64,000 nt of DNA from JBDGYW01 sp964518955 (GTDB lineage Bacteria; Gemmatimonadota; Gemmatimonadetes; Gemmatimonadales; GWC2-71-9). The notes below the pieces were generated by a model. The model did no database searches. It worked only from the letters and a program-made list of their open reading frames with translations, and was not told the origin of the DNA. The stretch lies in assembly GCA_964518955.1 (NCBI GenBank), contig CAZFHS010000012.1:60332-124331 (forward strand). The letters are read 5' to 3'. Positions 43,951 to 50,796 of the stretch are shown piece by piece; position 1 is the first letter of the stretch, and the number at the start of each line of letters is the position of its first letter. Position numbers and translations under genes: made by a program.

Positions 43951-45188
43951 TACCTACTGCTCTCACCGTTGCGATTGCGCACTGTGGACTCGTCACCTAT
44001 GGATCCTCCCTCCCGCCTGAACGCGGCGGCCGGATACCTCCCACTTGCATTCCAAAAGACCCAATCGGTGAGGCCAACGTCTTCTACTGCCTCAATCTGT
44101 GCTTGGACCTCAGTCGCAGTGTAACGGACCCGCCTGATCGAAAACGACTGCAGAAACGGTCGGATCTTTGCGGCTCCCTCTATTGCTGCGGCGCGCTCTA
44201 CGCCGTCGACTAGTGCGCGGCGAACGGTCTCGTACGGCTCAGCGTTGGGGAACGAGATGCCATATGCGCCTGCGTGGTAGTGGCTCGGGTATACCATTGG
44301 CAGCACGACATCGGTTATCCTGAGCACATCTTCCCAGTATTGACCTATGCCCAGGTCATTCCTCGCACTGGTGGCAAGCCCGAAGACATCCACTGTGAAG
44401 GGTACACCGAGAGCTCGGACTCTCTCCGCGGCAAGTTCGAGGTTGCGGCGAATACCATCTCTCCTCGATTCACCCGGCCGCCGAGCGCTGAAGATGGCTC
44501 GTGCCAGATTCTCTGCCGGTTCGTCTGGAAATCTCACGTAATCGAACTGAATCTCGCGGAACCCCATTAGAACTGCTTCTGCAGCGATGTCGGCTGCATA
44601 CATCCACACGGAATCGCGGTACGCATCAACCCAAGGATCGCCAAACCTGTCGTGCCAAATACCGCCGTCAGGGTCGCGCACCGCCCAACCAGGCTTGTGG
44701 TTGGCCAACATCGTGTCTTTTGCCACCACGATGCGTGCGATAGGATGAATCCCGTGTTCCTCCAGAATCGCAAGGCGCTCTCGGACATTTCTAGCCCGGA
44801 CTAAACGGTTCGCTCCAATCTCTACAGCAGTCGGTATGGAAGAACGATACGTGATAAAACCCCGCACGTCCTTGACGTCTATTACGAAAGCGTTGATCTC
44901 GGTGGTATCTGCTAGAGCCAGCAAGTCGTAGAAGCGATCCGACCCGAATACCCAGGCATTCATGTAAACCCCGCGAACAGCGGCGGGTGGCTCGCCAGGG
45001 GGCGGAGCAGGTAGTCGAATAGAGGCGAAATCCTTGGGAAGAACTTCAGCGAGGTAGTTTGGGCGGGTCTCGCGTGAATGTACGTTCAGCCATCGAGAAC
45101 GCGTCGAATCTTGGGCCAACGCGCCCTCCACTCCGCAGGCAGTCAGAACGAATGCCGCCCAGAACCAAAGACAAACGCAACGCATCAT
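43950..45188 (-). CDS. putative glycoside hydrolase (DUF4015), lipoprotein
   Basis: A 412-residue protein of the DUF4015 putative glycosyl hydrolase family: a TIM-barrel core with VRGVYMNAWVFGS, INAFVIDVKDVRGF, HPIARIVVAKD, FREIQFDYVRFPDE and VDVFGL. The acidic residues in DVKD and FDYVRFPDE fit the proposed active site. The N-terminus has a lipobox (VLTAC), so it should be a lipid-anchored envelope protein. Start at 45188 (ATG ATG); the frame upstream overlaps the OmpA gene. It lies 19 bases after that gene on the same strand. Substrate unknown. Confidence 0.83.
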   Translation of the reverse strand: MMRCVCLWFWAAFVLTACGVEGALAQDSTRSRWLNVHSRETRPNYLAEVLPKDFASIRLPAPPPGEPPAAVRGVYMNAWVFGSDRFYDLLALADTTEINAFVIDVKDVRGFITYRSSIPTAVEIGANRLVRARNVRERLAILEEHGIHPIARIVVAKDTMLANHKPGWAVRDPDGGIWHDRFGDPWVDAYRDSVWMYAADIAAEAVLMGFREIQFDYVRFPDEPAENLARAIFSARRPGESRRDGIRRNLELAAERVRALGVPFTVDVFGLATSARNDLGIGQYWEDVLRITDVVLPMVYPSHYHAGAYGISFPNAEPYETVRRALVDGVERAAAIEGAAKIRPFLQSFSIRRVRYTATEVQAQIEAVEDVGLTDWVFWNASGRYPAAAFRREGGSIGDESTVRNRNGESSR

Positions 45189-45207
45189 CGAGCTTTTAGG
45201 CGAGCGC

Positions 45208-46758
45208 TTAACGCCCTCCCTCGACGATGGATAGCTCAACGCGGCGATTTCTCGCCCTTCCTTCTGCGGTGCCGTTCGGTGCGATCGGCCTGTCAGGCCC
45301 ATACCCTTCGGCAACCATCCGTTCGGGCGATACGCCCTGTCGGGCCAAATACATCATCACGGCTCTGGCGCGTGCCAACGAAAGCCTCGTATTCACCTCG
45401 GCGCTGCCGGTCGCATCGGTGTGGCCAGCAATCTCGATCCGGATTTCCGGGTGCGCCTGCAAAGATGCCGCAACTTCGTCGAGGGTAGCGAACGACTCTT
45501 CCGTGAGCACGGACCTACCTGAAGCAAACGTCACCCCCTCGAGCACCAAAGGCCTGCGCTGGCCCTGTTCGACCATGAAGAGCACAGGACAGCCAACGGC
45601 ATCGACGTTCTGACCGGGTGCCGTGTTCGGGCAGCGGTCCTGTGGATCGGCTATACCATCACCATCTGTGTCTTGGGCCACCTCACAACCGCGAGCGTCG
45701 ACCTCCGTGCCTACTGGAGTGCCGGGACAAGCATCTACATCATTCAGCACTCCGTCTGCATCCGTGTCTGTTGGGCAGCCTGTTTGATCGACAGCCACTC
45801 CCGGAGGTGTTCCTGGGCAGCGATCGAGACCGTCGAATACGGTGTCGCCGTCACCATCGAGCGGGCACCCAGTCTCATCGATCGTTGCCCCGGCTGGTGT
45901 GCTCGGGCAACTATCCAAACCGTCGAAGACGCCATCGGCATCGCCGTCTGTTGGGCATCCTGTTTCGTCCGTGTGGGCACCTACGGGAGTTTCGGGACAA
46001 ACATCGATTCCGTCGAGGACTTCATCGGCATCGGTATCGCGTGGGCAGCCGTAATGATCGACAGTTGCTCCGGCCGGTGTGCCGGGGCAAGCATCGAGGC
46101 CGTCCAACACCACGTCTCCGTCGGTATCGCTCGGACAGCCTACGTCGTCAACCGTGGCACCCAGCGGCGTGCGCGGGCACTGGTCGTCCTTGTCTCTCAC
46201 CGTGTCGTTGTCGCCGTCGCGCGGTGGCCCTCCGAATGCGAACACCGATAGACCGGCGGAAATGCTGAAGTTTGTGGCAGGAGAGAATGTCCCGTGCCCT
46301 TCGATGCGCAAACCGGCGCGCCCACCGAGAGAAAACCTGTGACCAACAACACCGTGGAATCCTGTGACTTCGTCGTCCAACGCACCGGAGTAGAACACTC
46401 GCTCTATGCCGGCGCCCAGATAGAAAGAACTCCACGCTGTAGCGTGTGCGTGAGCGAGCACCGTTCCACTCAAACGGGTCACGTCTACTCTCTGGCCAGA
46501 CTCGGTGGCGTTCGTCACCACATGGTCACCAGTTGCCTCGATCGAGAACGCTCGTGTCAAGAAATACCCGAGATGTGCACCAGCGCCGATCGCTCGATCG
46601 AGAGCGAGCGTGTCGCCGTGCTTCGCCGAGATTGCAAAGGCTCCAAGTTCGACCTGGCCTTGGGTTCCTGATTGAGCGAAGCAAGGCGTCGAAATCAGCG
46701 CCGTACAAGCGAACAGCGCATACAGGGCCTTGCGGGCGGATTGGGTGCATGTAGGCAT
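45208..46758 (-). CDS. OmpA-family protein with seven TSP3 calcium-binding repeats
   Basis: A 516-residue outer-membrane protein. After a signal peptide (ending ISTPCFAQ) comes a beta-rich region of about 150 residues that should form a small barrel. Seven thrombospondin type 3 repeats of about 30 residues follow, each with D-x-D-x-D and paired Cys (for example DTDGDVVLDGLDACPGTPAG), probably a calcium-stiffened arm. The last 110 residues are an OmpA peptidoglycan-binding domain (IEIAGHTDATGSAEVNTRLS, NRRVELSI). Start: ATG 46758, three codons inside a TTG-initiated frame. It probably shares an operon with the DUF4015 gene. Confidence 0.93.
   Translation of the reverse strand: MPTCTQSARKALYALFACTALISTPCFAQSGTQGQVELGAFAISAKHGDTLALDRAIGAGAHLGYFLTRAFSIEATGDHVVTNATESGQRVDVTRLSGTVLAHAHATAWSSFYLGAGIERVFYSGALDDEVTGFHGVVGHRFSLGGRAGLRIEGHGTFSPATNFSISAGLSVFAFGGPPRDGDNDTVRDKDDQCPRTPLGATVDDVGCPSDTDGDVVLDGLDACPGTPAGATVDHYGCPRDTDADEVLDGIDVCPETPVGAHTDETGCPTDGDADGVFDGLDSCPSTPAGATIDETGCPLDGDGDTVFDGLDRCPGTPPGVAVDQTGCPTDTDADGVLNDVDACPGTPVGTEVDARGCEVAQDTDGDGIADPQDRCPNTAPGQNVDAVGCPVLFMVEQGQRRPLVLEGVTFASGRSVLTEESFATLDEVAASLQAHPEIRIEIAGHTDATGSAEVNTRLSLARARAVMMYLARQGVSPERMVAEGYGPDRPIAPNGTAEGRARNRRVELSIVEGGR
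45583..46218 (-). repeat. seven in-frame TSP3 repeats, about 90 bases each
   Basis: The region codes for seven copies of an Asp-rich, Cys-paired unit of about 30 residues. The copies differ enough at DNA level to argue for age, but they are similar enough to allow recombination and copy-number change. Confidence 0.85.
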
Positions 46759-46790
46759 GACGTCCAATCTAAGAAATCTTGGGTGGAGTG

Positions 46791-48974
46791 TCAGTAGTCT
46801 TCTCTAGGATCGGCAGAATTCAGTGTTTCCGTCATGTCTGCGGAGGCGTCTACTTCGATCGCAATTTCCTGCGTTCTAACACCTTGATCCATCATGTTGC
46901 CCGTGGTGTCTAACAGGTCTCTCGAGAGGGCAAAAACGGCATCCCCTTCTTTTGCCAACTCTGCAACGGTCCCGAGGTTTTCCGTTACCGTAATCTTCAT
47001 CTGAGAGAGGTTTACTACCGTACTTCTCAAGGCTTCACTGACATCCTTGAGTGCGCCATCTATGGCCTCGACCACAACGAGGTTGTCTTTGGGCAGGCTA
47101 GCCAACCTCTTCTCTACATCCTTAGCGGTTTCTGCGGAAGCCACGATATCTGCGAGCTCGGCATTCCAATGCCTCGAGATATCAGACAGCTTAGTCAGCT
47201 GTTCGCGCAAGTCTTCGAGCACCTTCGATGCTCTTTCGATGGCCCGATTCGTGTCTTGCGCGCTTCGACTCATGTTCCGAGCGGCAGCGGCACTCTGCTC
47301 GGCGAGTTTGCGCACTTCATCGGCGACGACCGCGAAACCCTTCCCGTGAATACCCGTTCTGGCTGCCTCTATGGTTGCGTTCAGAGCCAACAGATTGGTT
47401 TGGTTCGCGATCGAGGCAATGGCTTCGGTGAATTCTTCAATGCCGCGGGCGGCTTCGCGCAGACGACCCACCTCCGAAACGCCGACCTCGATCGTTGCAT
47501 CTAGGATGTCGACCTGCGAAGCAGAATGGCGTCCGGCTTCATTTGCATCGGAGGCCGCCCGGGACACCGATTCCGAGGCCTGCAGCGCATCTGTACTAAC
47601 CTGGATCGTCTCGTTGATGCCCTCGAGCAGCAGTTCGGCAGAGGCGATAGCCGCCTGTGTCTGTTCTGCTGCGCGCTGCGCGTCAGACTCCGCGCTATTT
47701 CTCCTCTCGGCAGCAGCTTCTGTGGCGTCCAAAATAGTATCGCTTGCGAGCTTGATACGCTCACCATGGCCGCCTATATCCCGCGTGGCCCGCACTACGG
47801 TGCCCAACGCCCTGGCAGTGAGGAGTACCTGCGTTAGCTGAGGGCCGACGAGCGAAAGATTCTCGGCGTCGCTCTCGGTATAGACACCCTGCAAGGAATG
47901 AGAAATGCTCCATATGCCTACCGGAATGCTGCCGTCCAGCAACGGGATCAGGATGTCAGAACCCTGAGACTCTACGCCGAGCAAATCCACCTCAGACCCG
48001 TCAGCAGCCGTGTCGACTAGTGGGTTACCGCTCCGAAGAGCCGTTGCAATTGAACTCTGGTTTGCGTCGATTCGAGCTCCGGTCATTTCCTCGGTGTCAG
48101 CGATCACCTCGACCTCTTGCATGTGCGCATCGAAACTGCCGAGTCGCATTGACTCCCATGAGACGAGGTGGCGCGAATACCGCTGCAGCTGTTCGAACGC
48201 TCCCTCGACTGTTGCGGCCTCAACGACTGCAGACTTCAGTCGGTGCACCCAAAGCCAAATGTCTGATCTCACGGCGGAGTTGATGATCCATGCGGACAAT
48301 ACAACTGCGGTAGCAAGAAGCGCGGACACGAAGATCGTTTGCGTCACCCCTAAATCCGACGACAGCGCTCCTGCCCATCCCAGCGCCAGCGCGGTTCCCA
48401 CTGTGTCGGCAGTCGCTCGCCATTTCAGCGAGAGGCGAAGGGTGTGAATGCTGCTGGAATCGGAAAGGCCCGACTCCACTGTCTCCAGAACTTGTGCGGT
48501 TACCAAAAAGATGAGCACGGCGATTGACAGTGGAATCGTATTCGTGAAGGTAACCGTTCCGGATGAGACCACTCCTCCTGACGCGTGGTAAGCAACACCG
48601 GCGATGCCGGTGATGAAGGCGATACGTACTGAGGACTTCAGCGCAACGGATATCGACCGGCGCAACAGACCTGTTTCGCCGACCAGTATGCCGAGACTCA
48701 CCGCTAGCACAGCGGCCTCCCAACCGGCCAGCAGCAGCCCCGTTAGCGCGGCTGCACAGATGAAGGACGCGTGAGACTGCCCCGGAAGCGGAATCGCAAA
48801 CTGCCGAACGCCGGCAGTGATTGCCGCCAATAGCAGCAACTCGAGAGAAAGTGTGGCGAGCTGAAGGTCAGGGGCCGCCAAAAGGCCAACGATTGAAGCA
48901 ACCAGCAATCCCAGCCCGCCTAAGTCAATAGTGGTCGAAAACCAGCGGTAGTAGGTTGCGCTTGTCGATGTCAT
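46791..48974 (-). CDS. chemoreceptor-like protein with multi-pass membrane and GAF-like sensor regions
   Basis: A 727-residue methyl-accepting protein. The first 245 residues hold about seven or eight hydrophobic helices (LGLLVASIVGLLAA, IPLSIAVLIFLVTAQV), not the usual two with a periplasmic sensor. A GAF-like cytosolic domain follows (about 265-400). The signalling domain carries the hallmark hairpin tip (ANQTNLLALNATIEAAR), with KGFAVVADEVRKLAEQSA. No cheA or cheW lies nearby, so its partner array is unknown. The stop lies 32 bases before the ompA-like gene on the same strand. Confidence 0.9.
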   Translation of the reverse strand: MTSTSATYYRWFSTTIDLGGLGLLVASIVGLLAAPDLQLATLSLELLLLAAITAGVRQFAIPLPGQSHASFICAAALTGLLLAGWEAAVLAVSLGILVGETGLLRRSISVALKSSVRIAFITGIAGVAYHASGGVVSSGTVTFTNTIPLSIAVLIFLVTAQVLETVESGLSDSSSIHTLRLSLKWRATADTVGTALALGWAGALSSDLGVTQTIFVSALLATAVVLSAWIINSAVRSDIWLWVHRLKSAVVEAATVEGAFEQLQRYSRHLVSWESMRLGSFDAHMQEVEVIADTEEMTGARIDANQSSIATALRSGNPLVDTAADGSEVDLLGVESQGSDILIPLLDGSIPVGIWSISHSLQGVYTESDAENLSLVGPQLTQVLLTARALGTVVRATRDIGGHGERIKLASDTILDATEAAAERRNSAESDAQRAAEQTQAAIASAELLLEGINETIQVSTDALQASESVSRAASDANEAGRHSASQVDILDATIEVGVSEVGRLREAARGIEEFTEAIASIANQTNLLALNATIEAARTGIHGKGFAVVADEVRKLAEQSAAAARNMSRSAQDTNRAIERASKVLEDLREQLTKLSDISRHWNAELADIVASAETAKDVEKRLASLPKDNLVVVEAIDGALKDVSEALRSTVVNLSQMKITVTENLGTVAELAKEGDAVFALSRDLLDTTGNMMDQGVRTQEIAIEVDASADMTETLNSADPREDY

Positions 48975-49073
48975 CGTCGCAGCTCTCGGGTTTTCTGCTT
49001 TCGCTACGTTTGGCGGATGGATTCACCCAGGCCACAGCCGTAATTTTAAGAACATACCATTTGTGGAGGAACA

Positions 49074-49307
49074 ATGCGTATTTCGATCGAATACTGCGCG
49101 GTTTGACACTATGAACCGCGGGCCTCCAGTTCGGCGGCCGAGATCAGAGAAGTCTTCCCGGATGCAGATGTTGAGCTCATCGCAAGCGGCGGTGGTGTCT
49201 TCGAAGTAGTGGTGGATGGCGAGCTGGTTTTCTCGAAGAAAGCGCTAGACCGACATGCGGAACCTGGAGAAGTGGTGGCGTTGGTGAAGAAGAGCCAGGG
49301 AGTTTAG
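49074..49307 (+). CDS. selW: SelW/Rdx-family selenoprotein with an in-frame UGA (Sec)
   Basis: A 77-residue protein if TGA at 49104-49106 (codon 11) is read as selenocysteine. The start is ATG 49074, behind GGAGGA. The redox motif is Cys8-Ala-Val-Sec11 in IEYCAVUHYEPRA, matching the C-x-x-U of SelW (YCGAUGY in mammals). Past the TGA the frame stays open for 66 codons and matches the family: AEIREVFPDADVEL, then GGVFEVVVDGELVFSKK, then a closing helix, stop TAG 49305. Members are small thioredoxin-like redox proteins, often linked to glutathione. An ORF finder that treats TGA as stop misses it. Cys-type homologues exist. The sel machinery is not in this window. Confidence 0.88.
49119..49140 (+). 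promoter_or_regulatory. candidate bacterial SECIS hairpin
   Basis: Just after the TGA, G121-G122-C123-C124 (49121-49124) pairs with 49136-49139, a T/C mismatch follows, then CC (49126-49127) pairs with GG (49133-49134). The five-base loop AGTTC has G as its second base. That G is 23 bases after the last base of TGA, inside the 16-37 range I recall for bacterial SECIS elements. SelB would bind here to direct Sec insertion. Confidence 0.65.
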
Positions 49308-49314
49308 TCGGGAG

Positions 49315-49364
49315 GAAACGAAGCGGGTGCTCGCCCCCGTCCGGGCGCGCACCCGCTTCGTTTC
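49315..49364. terminator. strong bidirectional hairpin terminator
   Basis: A perfect 16-base inverted repeat (49315-49330 with 49349-49364; arm GAAACGAAGCGGGTGC) with a further GCCC/GGGC stem in its loop. It lies seven bases after the selenoprotein stop and before the end of the convergent symporter. There is no long T-run, only CGTTTC. Confidence 0.8.
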
Positions 49365-49395
49365 AAAGCTCCGAAACCGAATTGGCGGGCGTTAC

Positions 49396-50670
49396 TTACA
49401 GGGCTGCTGAAGCCGCCGATTCTTCGGATGGGATGTTGAGCTCCCCTTCACTTTTTGCCACCCAGATCGCACAACATGTGTCTCCGGTTACGTTCACGGC
49501 CGTCCGAGTCATGTCGAGAATCCGCTCCACACCCATTACGAGAGCGATGCCTTCAATCGGAATGCCGATCGCGTTGAGGACTATGGTGAGCGTCACGATG
49601 CCGATCCCTGGTACACCGGCTGCGCCGACCGACGCAAGAGTCGCCGTGAGAACCACCATGAGCAGATCGCCGAGTCCCAGGGAGATGCCGAAGACCTGCG
49701 CAATGAAAATCGTGCTCACACCCTGGTAGATTGCCGTTCCGTTCATGTTGACGGTGGCGCCCAACGGGAGCACAAACGAAGCCACCTCTTTTGAGACTCC
49801 AAGTTCTTCTTGCGATACCTGAAGGTTCAGGGGTAGGGTCGCATTACTCGACGAGGTGGAGAAGGCAAACACCGCCACCTCGTAGAATCTCTTGAAGAAC
49901 AAGACCGGTGACATTCCGGAAACTTTTGTGGAGAGAGAATAGTAGGTGAACACGAAGAAGAGCATCGTGCCAATCGTCACGAGGACGTAGTTGGCCAGTG
50001 TCAACAGTATTCCGTATCCGAACTGAGCAGCGACTGCTGAGATCAGCACAAAAACGCCGTAAGGTGCTATCTGCATTACGCCCTTCACCAACACGATCAT
50101 CGCGTCATTGACCGTGCCGAGGACTTCGAGAACCGGTTTTCGTTTTTCCTCCGGGAGGATCGTGAGCGCGATGCCGAACAGAAGTGCGAAGAAAATGATC
50201 TGAAGGAAATCGGTGTCGGCCATCGCCTTGATCGGATTCCTCGGGATGATCCTAACCAGGATTTCCAGGACGCTCGGTTTGTCGGTGACACTCTGGAGCT
50301 GTTCGGGCGTCAGACCGGCGTAGTCCGTGAGCATTTCTTCTTTGACATCCTCGTCCAGCCCTGCGCCGGGGTTGAACATTTTGCCTGCTGTGAGGCCCAT
50401 TGCCACCGCAACCGCAGTCGCGACGGCGTAATAGAGGAGTGTCTTGATTCCGATTCTTCCAAGTCTGCGCAGGTCGCCAAGGCTCGCGGTTCCTACGATG
50501 AGAGAGGCCATCACGAGTGGTACCACTATCATGACGAGGAGGTTGATGAATGCATCCCCAATCGGTTTGATGGCCAGTGCGACATTGCCGAGCAAGGGCA
50601 CGTCTGCCAAAAGGGGCCCCAGCGCTGCTCCGAGGATCAAGCCAATCAAGATCTTTGTGTGAAGCTTCAT
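49396..50670 (-). CDS. dicarboxylate/amino acid:cation symporter
   Basis: A 424-residue transporter of the DAACS (GltP/DctA) family, which imports glutamate, aspartate or C4-dicarboxylates with Na+ or H+. The signatures are clear: STSSSNATLPLNL (re-entrant loop 1), VNMNGTAIYQGV, AAGVPGIGIVTLT and LDMTRTAVNVTGD, which holds substrate-binding Asp and Asn. Eight transmembrane helices are expected. The family NMDGTA motif reads NMNGTA here, a mild change that may affect cation coupling. It is divergent from the helicase. Confidence 0.94.
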   Translation of the reverse strand: MKLHTKILIGLILGAALGPLLADVPLLGNVALAIKPIGDAFINLLVMIVVPLVMASLIVGTASLGDLRRLGRIGIKTLLYYAVATAVAVAMGLTAGKMFNPGAGLDEDVKEEMLTDYAGLTPEQLQSVTDKPSVLEILVRIIPRNPIKAMADTDFLQIIFFALLFGIALTILPEEKRKPVLEVLGTVNDAMIVLVKGVMQIAPYGVFVLISAVAAQFGYGILLTLANYVLVTIGTMLFFVFTYYSLSTKVSGMSPVLFFKRFYEVAVFAFSTSSSNATLPLNLQVSQEELGVSKEVASFVLPLGATVNMNGTAIYQGVSTIFIAQVFGISLGLGDLLMVVLTATLASVGAAGVPGIGIVTLTIVLNAIGIPIEGIALVMGVERILDMTRTAVNVTGDTCCAIWVAKSEGELNIPSEESAASAAL

Positions 50671-50796
50671 TCGTAACGTCCCGGTATTGTGGCGGTAGTT
50701 AGCTTCAACGCTGGCAGCTTACCACCTTCTTCGCGCCGCACCACGTTGGCGCGACAGGGATGCAATGTACCCAGACAACCCCGCCTTGTTGAGTCG

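Noticed and set aside
45618..46268. 216-codon plus-strand ORF rich in Arg, His and Cys
   Set aside because: It is the complement of the TSP3 repeats in the OmpA-like gene.
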